From positions 1 through 64,000 of the forward strand of contig CAMCQA010000004.1 in the NCBI GenBank assembly GCA_945876935.1: 64,000 bases of DNA, given 5' to 3'. Origin of the DNA: an uncultured Clostridia bacterium. GTDB taxonomy: Bacteria; Bacillota; Clostridia; Peptostreptococcales; Anaerovoracaceae. Positions 16,550 to 25,796 of the stretch are shown here, piece after piece (positions within the stretch are counted from its first letter, which is position 1; the number at the start of each line of letters is the position of its first letter). Under the pieces are notes generated by a model that worked only from the letters and a program-made list of their open reading frames with translations, searched no databases and was not told the DNA's origin. The translations under genes and the position numbers were made by a program.

Positions 16550-17749
16550 TTATTTTGTGTAATTATCGAAATATCCTTGAATGAATATTATAGGTGTACC
16601 CTTGTCACCAGAGCCTGATGTTAAGTCACATAAAGAACCTATAAGATCTGTAAGCCTTCTTGGAGTTGTTCCTTGAGAAACCATATTAGCAACAAGACTT
16701 TCTTTCTTCTCATCCTTTTCCCTTATATAGTTAGAAATTGCAGCCTTAAGCTCATCTCCACTTAGCTGAGCAAAATCATTATCTGCAAGATATTTAAGTT
16801 TTACTTCATTTGGTGTTCCCTCTAGTCCCATAGTATATCCTGGAGACACTACTGGGTCAGCAAGTTCCCAAATCTTTCCTACAGGATCTTTAAATGCACC
16901 ATCTCCGTACACCATAACTTCAACAGTTTTTCCTGTTGCAGCTTTGATATTTTCCTGAACTTTGTACACAAACTCTGTACAGTCATTAGGAAATAGTTTT
17001 ATTGTATTTTCAGTAGCCTTATTAGAACCTAAAAGACCATATTTCGTATTAAATCCACTTCCATCTACACTTTCGCAAAGAATATCGTCCATACCAACAA
17101 CTCTTTCTGCTCCAGCTTCCTTTAGAAGTCTCTTAGTTCTCTCTCTTGTGTGGATATCACACTGAAGAACATTTTTAGTGTAACCAACGATAGCCTTAGG
17201 ACTGTTAGCAAATATAATCTCTGCTTCAGCACCCTCTTCTTCGATGATACTCTTATAATAAGCTACATAGTCTACACCTGTGAACGTATGGCTTGATTTT
17301 CCAAAGTGACCTTCAAACTCTGCTTCGCTTAGTACATCGCTATAAGGATTAACATTTGCTTTATCTAAAAGATCCCAATCAAGAAGGTGGTTTCCAACTT
17401 CATCGCTCGGATAGCTAAGCATTAAATAAACTTTCTTAGCTCCTCTAGCTATACCTCTAAGGCAAATCGCAAATCTGTTTCTACTCAGAATAGGGAAGAT
17501 AACACCTACGTCTTCTCCACCAAGCTTACTTTTAACATCTGCAGCTATCTGGTCTATAGTAGCGTAGTTACCCTGAACTCTAGCCACGATGGATTCTGTT
17601 ATAGAAACTATATCTCTATCGCCAATTGAATACTCTCCAGCTTTCTCAGCTTCAAGAATAACATCTGTTACGATTTGTTCTAAATTATCTCCTTCTCTTA
17701 TGATAGGAGCTCTCATTCCTCTACAAACTGTTCCAACTCTTCTTTCCAT
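16550..17749 (-). CDS. Coenzyme F420-0:L-glutamate ligase (CofE)-like protein
   Basis: 399 residues. The N-terminal half (VGTVCRGMRAPIIREGDNL..DIVSITESIVARVQGN) has the CofE-family beta-rich fold start with its conserved ITESI-R-QG segment. The middle contains VLQCDIHTRERTKRLLKEAGA and MVYGDGAFKDPVGKIWELADP, which also fit the family. CofE adds glutamate to F420-0, but Clostridia of this type are not known to make F420, and no other cof gene is in the window. The substrate here is therefore probably something else. It is monocistronic, with its own terminator. Confidence 0.75.
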   Translation of the reverse strand: MERRVGTVCRGMRAPIIREGDNLEQIVTDVILEAEKAGEYSIGDRDIVSITESIVARVQGNYATIDQIAADVKSKLGGEDVGVIFPILSRNRFAICLRGIARGAKKVYLMLSYPSDEVGNHLLDWDLLDKANVNPYSDVLSEAEFEGHFGKSSHTFTGVDYVAYYKSIIEEEGAEAEIIFANSPKAIVGYTKNVLQCDIHTRERTKRLLKEAGAERVVGMDDILCESVDGSGFNTKYGLLGSNKATENTIKLFPNDCTEFVYKVQENIKAATGKTVEVMVYGDGAFKDPVGKIWELADPVVSPGYTMGLEGTPNEVKLKYLADNDFAQLSGDELKAAISNYIREKDEKKESLVANMVSQGTTPRRLTDLIGSLCDLTSGSGDKGTPIIFIQGYFDNYTK

Positions 17750-17859
17750 ACTATCTCTCCTTTATTTTTAAGTATCTTTAAGTACTCTTTAAAGTTATCA
17801 CATTAGCTATTATATCAGTATTATAGCTTTTTGCAATATAAAATTCATTTATATAGATT

Positions 17860-20451
17860 TTAACTATAGAGATTGTCGTTGGAAATAGATTTGCTACTTT
17901 CTGTGTACATCTTTGTAAATTCTTTAATATTGTTGTTAAGAATATTCTTGACTTCTTCTCCATCTGGAAATCCAAAATTAAGCAACATATTTTTTTCTAG
18001 TGATACCAAGCAACGAGTCGCAGGTTCATCTTCTCTAAAGTAGCCTAAAGCTACACTATAATCTTCTTCAACTATAACTCTTTCAAGAATATACATATTT
18101 CCATCATCTGCTAAAATACTTTTATATGTTTCCTCTGACACTGCCAAGTTCATTCTTTCTATAAAATCTAATCTAAGCTTTGAAAATACCCCTATGCTCA
18201 TAAAGAAGGTGTAAACAAGTTCTCTTTCGCCATCATCTATTACTACAACAGTTTCTCCACTTTCAGTCTTTCTTATATCTTCACCTAAGATAAATGCTAT
18301 CGATTCTATACCCTGATCATCGATATCGACACTCTCGCTAACTTTAACTCGTCTAAACTCTTTGGAGCTTAGCTCTTCTTTTCTAAATTCTAACTTTTCT
18401 CTAAAAATTCTATCTTCCTCTTCATCTTCCATATGAAGGAGAAGTTCTCCCGGTTTCGATATCCCTCTTTTTAGATCATCGATTAAAGCTCTAACTAAAT
18501 AGATGTCTTCTTTTCTCTTTGACACAACATTCATAGCTCTCTCAAAAGCGGCTTTACCTTTTCCAGTTAGCGCCAAAACTGCAGTATAATACCAGTTCAT
18601 GAAAAATGCTTCATCTACCTTAGTTCCCATTTCAAACATATCATAAGCGTCAGAAATAAATCCTCTTCTTAGAAAAACTTGTCCAAATGTATAGAACCAT
18701 TTTCCAAGCCCTTTCTTCTCAGCATCCTCGATGCTATGCCCTGTTATTACTAAAAGAAGCTCCATAGCTCTAAAACTATCTTCCTTAAGGATATACTGCC
18801 CTGCTTCTGAAATGAGTTCGGCATCTCCAAAGATTTCATCTCCACTAAAAATATCTTTATCGATAAGCTTCTGCATTTCATCCATTATATAGCAGTATAT
18901 TTCCACATATTCTATATCTTCTCCTGACTGCAGGCCTTCTAACATAAAGTCAACCGTCTGTCTTAGTTCATCAGACATCTTTCCTTGAGCCCTTCTCGGC
19001 ATTATAACTTCTCTAGTGTATTCAGCCTTTTCTTCTAGCCAGCTTTTCATATTATCATAATAGTCTTCATCAAAATCTATGAACAAGTACTCTTCAGTTT
19101 GCGCTTCCTCAACATTTTTGCCCTCCTTCACATATCTTGCTTTAGTATAGGTATCAACATGCTGAGTATAGGCTTCTTCCATATATCTCTTAGTCATGAT
19201 TTTTCCAGATTCATCAAAAATATCATAAGGAAGCTGACAATCAAATCGATCTCTTATGTACTCCCTTATAGGATAAGAAAACCCTTCTCTTAGGGAGTTC
19301 TCAAATTCTTGCCTTATATCCTCGTCTAAATCATCTCTTAAAAAACCCATTTCTACCATTGCTCTGACATATATAGCAATATGAGTTAAGCCATTAATTT
19401 CCGGAGCATTTAGGCCTTTAGCTCCAATTTTATATATATGAATGTTTCCATCATAAGAAAATTCCTCTTCTTCATAAGTCTGATTTTCTATAGATTCTAT
19501 AGCCTTTTGCACTAGAGCTTTCTCAGGACAAATTTCATCTCTTACAAATATTCCTCCATCATCTCTTCTAAAAGCACTTCCTTCTGGGCTATCTAAAATA
19601 AACTGCACTTCCTCATCGTAATTCAGAAGATGCTGTATATCATAAATATCAAAGTACTTAAAGTCAGAAAGTTCCTCTTCACTTTCAAGACCACTTAAAA
19701 ATATCCATCCCGAATCCTCTGAACCTTTTAGCTCATCTCTAAAGCATACGCCAACCTTATTACCTTCAACCATGATTTTATCAGAAACTAGGCATAGCTT
19801 ATATGCAATATCATCAGATATTATCTCTCTTTGTTCTGTCGGCTTTATTTTAAGAGGCTTAACAGCTCCTTGGCACGAGTTTAATCTTTGCAGATCAATA
19901 TGCTCAACATTTCTGATATGTGCAATTCTCTCAAAAAGACTCATGACTCCATGGTTATTTTTAAATGTTATCTCTTCAGGATATAGAGGTTCAACATGTA
20001 GCAAAGACGCATAGCAAGTATCCAGCGCTACCTTGTAGTCCTGTCTACCTGGAAATAAAATAATCCCGTTGAAGTTGTTTACTAATCTATCATTACTGCC
20101 TATGCACTCGTTTACTGTACCGGGAAACATCTCCTTTCCTTCCTTAGTCATAGCATATGTCATATTTATCCAATCTAAAATAAAAGCTGATTCGTCTGTT
20201 CTTTCCTCTACATCCCAACCTTCCTTCATTGGAAAAACTAGCTCTGGCACCGAACCATCACTCATAATCTGATAACCTAACCCAATAGTTATAACATATT
20301 TGCACTTTTCATTTGGAGAGTCAACAAAAAGCACATCTATTGTTTTCTCCTCGTCAAATGTATTGGTGCTATAAGCCTCACTTATAGCACCATATAACTC
20401 TTCTATTTTATTAACGAGAATTTCTCTATCTTTATCTGAATACGAAAACAT
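17860..20451 (-). CDS. Large multidomain protein: SUFU-like domain, Imm33 (DUF2185)-like domain and helical repeats
   Basis: 863 residues, no signal peptide or membrane segment. The N-terminal ~200 residues (VITIGLGYQIMSDGSVPELVFPM..GIILFPGRQDYK) resemble bacterial suppressor-of-fused (SUFU) domains. Residues ~230-310 (VGVCFRDELKGSEDSGWIFLSG..FDIYDIQHLLNY) match DUF2185/Imm33, a family assigned to polymorphic-toxin immunity. Residues ~530-690 look like TPR-type alpha-helical repeats, followed by a C-terminal alpha/beta domain I do not recognise. Both recognised domains are found as immunity proteins, but no toxin gene is adjacent. A role as a stand-alone immunity or stress protein is inference. 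Confidence 0.6.
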   Translation of the reverse strand: MFSYSDKDREILVNKIEELYGAISEAYSTNTFDEEKTIDVLFVDSPNEKCKYVITIGLGYQIMSDGSVPELVFPMKEGWDVEERTDESAFILDWINMTYAMTKEGKEMFPGTVNECIGSNDRLVNNFNGIILFPGRQDYKVALDTCYASLLHVEPLYPEEITFKNNHGVMSLFERIAHIRNVEHIDLQRLNSCQGAVKPLKIKPTEQREIISDDIAYKLCLVSDKIMVEGNKVGVCFRDELKGSEDSGWIFLSGLESEEELSDFKYFDIYDIQHLLNYDEEVQFILDSPEGSAFRRDDGGIFVRDEICPEKALVQKAIESIENQTYEEEEFSYDGNIHIYKIGAKGLNAPEINGLTHIAIYVRAMVEMGFLRDDLDEDIRQEFENSLREGFSYPIREYIRDRFDCQLPYDIFDESGKIMTKRYMEEAYTQHVDTYTKARYVKEGKNVEEAQTEEYLFIDFDEDYYDNMKSWLEEKAEYTREVIMPRRAQGKMSDELRQTVDFMLEGLQSGEDIEYVEIYCYIMDEMQKLIDKDIFSGDEIFGDAELISEAGQYILKEDSFRAMELLLVITGHSIEDAEKKGLGKWFYTFGQVFLRRGFISDAYDMFEMGTKVDEAFFMNWYYTAVLALTGKGKAAFERAMNVVSKRKEDIYLVRALIDDLKRGISKPGELLLHMEDEEEDRIFREKLEFRKEELSSKEFRRVKVSESVDIDDQGIESIAFILGEDIRKTESGETVVVIDDGERELVYTFFMSIGVFSKLRLDFIERMNLAVSEETYKSILADDGNMYILERVIVEEDYSVALGYFREDEPATRCLVSLEKNMLLNFGFPDGEEVKNILNNNIKEFTKMYTESSKSISNDNLYS

Positions 20452-20536
20452 AAATCCTCCTATAAGTACTATTTCTTTTCAATATTATGTTTCTTCATAT
20501 GTTAAATTGTACCATATTAGAAAAGTTTTCCAAATA

Positions 20537-20568
20537 AAAAGGTGCCAGTTTATAACCTGACACCTTTT
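20537..20568 (-). terminator. Thiolase terminator
   Basis: On the minus strand AAAAGGTGTCAG and CTGGCACCTTTTT pair with one G-U wobble. The wobble orientation favours the minus-strand transcript. Confidence 0.8.
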
Positions 20569-20626
20569 TAAGCTCTTTCATTTAAAAATACAAACCCTTT
20601 ATTGATATTATTTTATATCGACGTTC

Positions 20627-21805
20627 TTATCTTTCTACTACTAAAGAAGTACCCATTCCGCCACCGATACATAGAGTAGCAAGACCCTTCTTAGCACCTC
20701 TTTTTTCCATTTCGTGTAGTAAGCTTACTAGGATTCTACATCCAGATGCTCCGATTGGGTGACCTATAGCGATAGCGCCACCGTTTACGTTTACGATAGA
20801 TGGATCGAATCCAAGATCTCTACATACAGCTAAAGACTGTGCAGCGAAAGCTTCGTTAGCTTCGATTAGGTCAAGATCCTTAACTTCTAGACCAGCTTTC
20901 TTTAAAGCTTTCTGAGAAGCTGGAACTGGACCGATACCCATGATGTTAGGGTCAACACCAGCAGATGCATAACCTGTGATTGTAGCCATTGGCTTTAGAC
21001 CTAATTCATCAGCTTTTTCTTTTGACATTACTACGATTGCAGCACCAGCATCATTGATACCTGAAGCGTTAGCAGCTGTTACCATACCATCCTTTTTGAA
21101 CGCTGGCTTTAGCTTAGCTAGACCTTCTGCAGTTGTTCCAAATTTAGGGAACTCATCTGTATCAAATACAACTGGATCTCCCTTTCTCTGTGGGATTTCA
21201 ACTGGAACGATTTCGTCCTTGAATCTTCCTGATTTAACTGCTGCTTCTGCTTTGTTCTGAGAATCTGCAGCGAACTGGTCTAGTTCTTCTCTTGTTAGAC
21301 CCCACTGATCACAGATATTTTCAGCTGTAATACCCATGTGGATTCCCTGGAATGCATCTGTTAGACCATCGTTGATCATCATATCTAATTCCTGATAGTG
21401 ACCCATTCTAGCGCCCCATCTGCTCTTCATATTAGCATAACCAGACATAGACATGTTTTCTGCACCACCTGCTACGATGATATCTGCATCTCCAGCCTTG
21501 ATGATCTGTGCTGCTAGCTCTACAGCTCTTAGACCTGATCCACAAACTTTGTTAATTGTCATAGCTGGAACTTCAATTGGAAGACCTGCATCGATAACCA
21601 TCTGTCTAGCTACGTTCTGTCCTAGTCCACCCTGAAGTACACAACCCATAATTACTTCATCAACATCTTTACCTTCAACACCTGCTTTTTCTAGAGCTGC
21701 TTTGATAGCTATAGCTCCTAAAGTTCTTGTTGGAACGCTCTTTAGGCTACCACCAAAGTTACCAATAGGTGTTCTTACCGCACTTACAATTACTGCTTCT
21801 CTCAT
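20627..21805 (-). CDS. thlA: Acetyl-CoA acetyltransferase (thiolase)
   Basis: 392 residues, standard length. It condenses two acetyl-CoA to acetoacetyl-CoA. The acylated cysteine is in [15 protein letters not shown] (~88), the catalytic His in [18 protein letters not shown] (~348) and the second cysteine in [11 protein letters not shown] (~378). GC content is slightly higher than its neighbours, as expected for a highly expressed gene. With hbd at 50.5 kb it supplies the first two steps of the butyrate/crotonyl-CoA route; crt and bcd are not in the window. It has its own promoter region and terminator. Confidence 0.96.
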   Translation of the reverse strand: MREAVIVSAVRTPIGNFGGSLKSVPTRTLGAIAIKAALEKAGVEGKDVDEVIMGCVLQGGLGQNVARQMVIDAGLPIEVPAMTINKVCGSGLRAVELAAQIIKAGDADIIVAGGAENMSMSGYANMKSRWGARMGHYQELDMMINDGLTDAFQGIHMGITAENICDQWGLTREELDQFAADSQNKAEAAVKSGRFKDEIVPVEIPQRKGDPVVFDTDEFPKFGTTAEGLAKLKPAFKKDGMVTAANASGINDAGAAIVVMSKEKADELGLKPMATITGYASAGVDPNIMGIGPVPASQKALKKAGLEVKDLDLIEANEAFAAQSLAVCRDLGFDPSIVNVNGGAIAIGHPIGASGCRILVSLLHEMEKRGAKKGLATLCIGGGMGTSLVVER

Positions 21806-21939
21806 TGTTTTATTCCTCCTAAATACTTAATTAAATCTCTTACATATCTGAATTAGAAATCAATTTATATACATATAATAACACCCCAAAAACCTTTTTT
21901 CAATAGTTTTTGTTAAAAAATTAACAGTACTTTTAAAAT

Positions 21940-21968
21940 AAAAGACTTTCCTCTCGGAAAGCCTTATT
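21940..21968 (-). terminator. Terminator of the DUF2156 gene
   Basis: On the minus strand GGCTTTCC-GAGA-GGAAAGTC is followed by TTTTATTTT. Confidence 0.8.
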
Positions 21969-21991
21969 TTATATCGTCAACACTATTTGTT

Positions 21992-22930
21992 TTAATCATC
22001 TATTGTTATTATATATTTATCTAAAAGCTTAATAGGTTTGTAACTCAACTTAGCTTTTCTTAAACCAGGAAGTCCCATGTCTTCCTCACGATTCACTCTT
22101 GTTATATGCTCTGGAAGATGCTTGCAAAATTCTGTGTTGATCGCCTGATATATGCCTCTATAGTCTGTGTTCCCCTTTTCAATATGAACAACAGCCATAT
22201 CATCTGTCATTAGACTTCCAACACTTAACGCTTCAATCTTTCCATCGATGTAAATAACACCACCTTGATATCCACCATCTTCTATGTTTTCAAAAACATT
22301 TCTCATAGCTCTCTCTTCCATCATAAGAAGCTCCATCTCATGAGGTGGTATATCTTTCTTGGCATTAAACTCCTTTATAAATCTCATAGCATCATCTGCC
22401 ATACAGCTTGTCATATGCTTATATTCATAAGTATAGTTGTTGTTAAAGTAATTCAAATGATTTTTCTTGCTATGAAGACTTCTCCCTCTCAGATGAATAA
22501 GCGCATCTTTCTCATAGATATAGTCATAATTTGCTCTGTCATCCTCAATTACAAGTTTACTACCGAAGGCTTTCTGAAGCTCTTTTACTACAACTTCTGG
22601 AATAAGCCTCATTATAAATGGTTGACCCGCTTCTTCAAATTTCTCCTTGGCAAGAAGTACGGTCTCTTTGAGCTTTTCTGTATCGTAATATCCAGTAGCT
22701 GTCATAGGAGCTTCCATAAAAGGTAATATTATATCCTCTTGAAGCTCAAGGTGGCTAGTTCCACAGACACATACGTATTCTCCTAATTTCTCCCAGCTAA
22801 ACATATTGATATCTCTCCACATATATAGAGACGAAAATGTTAGGCCAGATGTTTCGTAGTTAAATCCTCTAAGATACTTTTCAAGCTCTTTTCTATTATC
22901 AATTGTTATTTTATTATCAAATATATACAT
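21992..22930 (-). CDS. DUF2156 (GNAT-fold) protein
   Basis: 312 residues with no membrane segment. The N-terminal part (SGLTFSSLYMWRDINMFSW) and the central SLHSKKNHLNYFNNNYTYEYKHM segment, followed by GGVIYIDGKIEALSVGSLM and a C-terminal GLPGLRKAKLSYKPIKLLDKY, match the DUF2156 family. This family is related to the soluble acyltransferase domain of aminoacyl-phosphatidylglycerol synthase (MprF) but here lacks the flippase. An aminoacyl or acyl transfer activity is plausible, with the acceptor unknown. It is likely the last gene of a run with isochorismatase, surE and cobB. Confidence 0.8.
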   Translation of the reverse strand: MYIFDNKITIDNRKELEKYLRGFNYETSGLTFSSLYMWRDINMFSWEKLGEYVCVCGTSHLELQEDIILPFMEAPMTATGYYDTEKLKETVLLAKEKFEEAGQPFIMRLIPEVVVKELQKAFGSKLVIEDDRANYDYIYEKDALIHLRGRSLHSKKNHLNYFNNNYTYEYKHMTSCMADDAMRFIKEFNAKKDIPPHEMELLMMEERAMRNVFENIEDGGYQGGVIYIDGKIEALSVGSLMTDDMAVVHIEKGNTDYRGIYQAINTEFCKHLPEHITRVNREEDMGLPGLRKAKLSYKPIKLLDKYIITIDD

Positions 22931-22973
22931 TACTTGATATTCACTTCCTTTTCAGTGGTCTAAGACCATTTTC

Positions 22974-23525
22974 TTATTTTACTATCTTTGAAATCTGCTT
23001 AAACTCTTCTCCGCCAGCTTTTTCAAGCACTTCAAAAAGAACAGATTCGTAACTAGCTATTTTTACCCCTTCTGCCATCATTCTTTCTAGTGCATATTTC
23101 TTATCGTTTTTATTTCTTGATGAAACACAATCATGAAGAACATATACTTCGTAACCTTCTTCCATTAGATCAAATGCTGTCTGTAAAACACAGATATGAG
23201 TCTCCATACCTGTAAGTATAACTTTTTTACGTCCTGTAGCCTTTAGCCTTTCCATAAATTCTGGAGTTTTTGCACAACTAAAGTAAGTCTTTTCAACATG
23301 TTCAAACTCACCTATAGCCTCTTTAACCTGACTGTTTGTCTCTCCAAGACCTTTTGTGTACTGCTGAGTTACTATAACAGGAATATCTAAAACTTTCATC
23401 CCTTTAAAAAATCTTACAAGTTTATCAAGTAAAGCTTCTCCTTTGTATATAGCTCCTAGCATTGAATCCTGAATATCCAAGCTAACTGCTACAAAATCGT
23501 TTTTATTAAATAGTTTGTTTGTCAT
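22974..23525 (-). CDS. Isochorismatase-family cysteine hydrolase
   Basis: 183 residues from the preferred ATG at 23525; a GTG three codons earlier is the alternative. The start FVAVSLDIQDSM contains the catalytic Asp, the mid-chain lysine lies in the GRKKVILTG region, and the nucleophilic cysteine is in GMETHICVLQTAFDLMEEG with the preceding cis-peptide motif. This superfamily hydrolyses amides such as nicotinamide or ureido compounds. The location just downstream of a sirtuin, which releases nicotinamide, makes a nicotinamidase-like role attractive but unproven, since the metal-binding DxHxxH of true PncA is absent. It overlaps surE by 20 bases. Confidence 0.85.
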   Translation of the reverse strand: MTNKLFNKNDFVAVSLDIQDSMLGAIYKGEALLDKLVRFFKGMKVLDIPVIVTQQYTKGLGETNSQVKEAIGEFEHVEKTYFSCAKTPEFMERLKATGRKKVILTGMETHICVLQTAFDLMEEGYEVYVLHDCVSSRNKNDKKYALERMMAEGVKIASYESVLFEVLEKAGGEEFKQISKIVK

Positions 23526-24291
23526 AATAATCACCTAGTTCCTTTAGTTTTCTCTCATCTGTAGTGTCAAAATTTAGAGGTGTTACAGATATAAATCCAT
23601 TGTCTACAGCCTCTACATCTGTTGAAATCAAAGATTCATCGTCTAAATACTGTTTAACGATTTCACCTCCGTAGACAACTTCTACCTTGTTGTCTCCTAG
23701 CTCTTTTTTATCGAACCACTCTCCATACTTTCTTATGCCCAGCTTAACTGTTTTAAAACCTTTTATTTCCTTAGTATCTATATCCGGAAAATTAACATTT
23801 AACATATATGTAGGATTTTTTATATCCTTTTCCTCAAGAGAAAGTATGATTTCTTTACCTTTTTTAGCCGCAAATTTAAAGTCGCCACCTTTGTGGTTAT
23901 CAAGTGAAAGCGCAACGGCCATAACTCCTGACATAAGAGCCTCTCTCGCTGCACCAACCGTTCCGCTATAGAGCACATCACTGCCTACATTACCACCGTA
24001 GTTTATACCCGATACGACTAAATCTATATTTATATCTCTGCTTTCAAAAAGCTGCAAACCCATTTTCACACAGTCCGCAGGGCTACCAGTCATAGAGTAA
24101 GATTCCTTTGCAAAAGGTATGTAATAGGGTTCAAGAATCATCTTTTCATTCATAGTTATGCTTTGTCCTGCTCCACTTTGCTGACTTTTAGGTGCAACAA
24201 CAAATACATTGCCTATAGAAGAAAGTTCTTCTGTTAAAATAGCTACAGCTTCCGTAAATACTCCATCGTCATTAGCTATAAGTATATTCAT
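23506..24291 (-). CDS. surE: 5'/3'-nucleotidase SurE
   Basis: 261 residues. SurE dephosphorylates nucleoside 5'- and 3'-monophosphates in a metal-dependent way. The start MNILIANDDGVFTEAV carries the metal-binding Asp pair, and PKSQQSGAGQS, GSPADCVKMGL and VSGINYGGNVGSDVLYSGTVGAA are all canonical. It overlaps the sirtuin stop by 4 bases (ATGA) and the downstream hydrolase start, so the three genes look translationally coupled. Confidence 0.96.
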   Translation of the reverse strand: MNILIANDDGVFTEAVAILTEELSSIGNVFVVAPKSQQSGAGQSITMNEKMILEPYYIPFAKESYSMTGSPADCVKMGLQLFESRDINIDLVVSGINYGGNVGSDVLYSGTVGAAREALMSGVMAVALSLDNHKGGDFKFAAKKGKEIILSLEEKDIKNPTYMLNVNFPDIDTKEIKGFKTVKLGIRKYGEWFDKKELGDNKVEVVYGGEIVKQYLDDESLISTDVEAVDNGFISVTPLNFDTTDERKLKELGDYYDKQTI

Positions 24292-25034
24292 ATTATTTTA
24301 CCTAATACCTCTCCTATTCTTTCATTGATAACAAGACTTGCTCTAGAATCATAAGGAGTGCTATCTCTATTTATAAGAATTAGATTTTTCCCTCTGAAGT
24401 ACTCAATCAATCCCGCTGCAGGATATACGGCAAGAGAAGTTCCTCCAATAATTAAGGTATCAGCCTCCATTATACTTTGAATAGCACCTCTAACTGTATC
24501 ATCATCGAGAGATTCTTCAAATAGTACAACATCCGGCTTTACAATGCCACCACAAGCATCACAAACTGGAACATTATCCTTACAATTTTCTTCATCGATA
24601 ACATAGTTCAAGTCAAAGAACTTTCCACACTTCATACAATTGTTTCTGTGAACAGAGCCGTGAAGTTCATAAACTTTTTCTGAGCCTGCCTCCTGATGAA
24701 GATTATCGATATTTTGAGTTATAACAGCCTTTAATTTACCTTTCTTCTCCAGCTCTGATAAAGCCATGTGCGCCTTATTAGGTTTAGCATCTAAGTAAAT
24801 CAGATTTTCCTTATAATAAGAATAAAAAATATCCGTATTCTTCATAAAGAAAGTGTGAGAAAGCATATATTCTGGACTATAATTATATTTTGATTTAGCC
24901 TTATAGAGACCTTCTTCTGATCTGAAGTCTGGAATATTGCTCTCTGTGGAAACACCTGCTCCTCCAAAGAATACGATATTGTTACTTTCATCTATTATTC
25001 TTTTTAATTCTTTTATCTTGTCTTCAATACTCAT
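24288..25034 (-). CDS. cobB: NAD-dependent protein deacetylase (sirtuin)
   Basis: 248 residues. It removes acyl groups from lysine, consuming NAD and releasing nicotinamide. The NAD motif GGAGVSTESNIPDFRSEEGLY, the catalytic region ITQNIDNLHQEAGSEKVYELHGSV with its histidine, and a four-cysteine zinc ribbon (CMKCGKFF...CDACGG) are all intact. It is the first gene of the cobB-surE-isochorismatase run, and an ATG with upstream GAGG defines the start. Confidence 0.95.
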   Translation of the reverse strand: MSIEDKIKELKRIIDESNNIVFFGGAGVSTESNIPDFRSEEGLYKAKSKYNYSPEYMLSHTFFMKNTDIFYSYYKENLIYLDAKPNKAHMALSELEKKGKLKAVITQNIDNLHQEAGSEKVYELHGSVHRNNCMKCGKFFDLNYVIDEENCKDNVPVCDACGGIVKPDVVLFEESLDDDTVRGAIQSIMEADTLIIGGTSLAVYPAAGLIEYFRGKNLILINRDSTPYDSRASLVINERIGEVLGKII

Positions 25035-25141
25035 ATTTTACCTCACTATTTCCATTATATCATAATTTTAGTATAAACGAGAAAATGAAAACACCAAAAA
25101 AGCCTGACAAAAGCCAGGCTAATTTGATAGTAACTGTTAGG

Positions 25142-25690
25142 TTAAATTGCTTCATGATATGCAAAAAGTTTCTTTGCATTTGTTTTACATAAGGCTACAG
25201 CTAGTATCATCGCTAATATCATACCTACTGCAAACTGAACAATATTCATAGGAATAGCACTAAGTGGCACTATAAAATTACCTAGCATAAATCCTTCTGC
25301 TAAATAATATCCCAATATCATAACGCTTCCGCCTATAACCATGCCAAATAGCTCTACAACTCTAAGGGTAGTTTCAGAAACGCCTTTTCTTATAGCTTTT
25401 TCTATAAATATTCCCATAGCAACTGCCATTAAATACTTAACAACTAAGGTAATTGGAGCGTACTGTGCATATCCAAGAAGCAAGTCTGCCAAGGCTGATC
25501 CAAAGCCACTAGCTACTGCTCCCCACTTCCATCCAAGAAGAAGAACTCCGAAAAATATCATACTGTCTCCTAAGTGAATATATCCTCCTGTCGCTGGTAC
25601 AGGCACACTTATAGACATTGTCGCCACACATATCATAGCCATCATCAAAGCCACAAGAACTAATCTTAAACCTTCACTCTTTCTCTCCAT
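25142..25690 (-). CDS. ECF transporter S component (vitamin-binding membrane protein)
   Basis: 182 residues from the ATG at 25690, which has a GGGGGTT site; an upstream in-frame extension overlaps the divergent regulator promoter and is unlikely. Five to six hydrophobic helices are visible. The segment PVPATGGYIHLGDSMIFFGVLLLGWKWGAVASGFGSALADLLLGYAQYAP is typical of ECF S components of the PF07155 type. No A/T components are adjacent, as is usual for group II ECF systems sharing a common module. Because it is divergent from a MocR/PdxR-like regulator, the substrate may be a B6 vitamer. That is inference from context. Confidence 0.82.
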   Translation of the reverse strand: MERKSEGLRLVLVALMMAMICVATMSISVPVPATGGYIHLGDSMIFFGVLLLGWKWGAVASGFGSALADLLLGYAQYAPITLVVKYLMAVAMGIFIEKAIRKGVSETTLRVVELFGMVIGGSVMILGYYLAEGFMLGNFIVPLSAIPMNIVQFAVGMILAMILAVALCKTNAKKLFAYHEAI

Positions 25691-25796
25691 TTTGTAACCC
25701 CCTTTATTTCTATTGTCATTATATCTCAAAAATGATATTATCAAAATATACAAATATTTAAAATTTAACCATTACAGTTATAGAAAGGCATATTCT

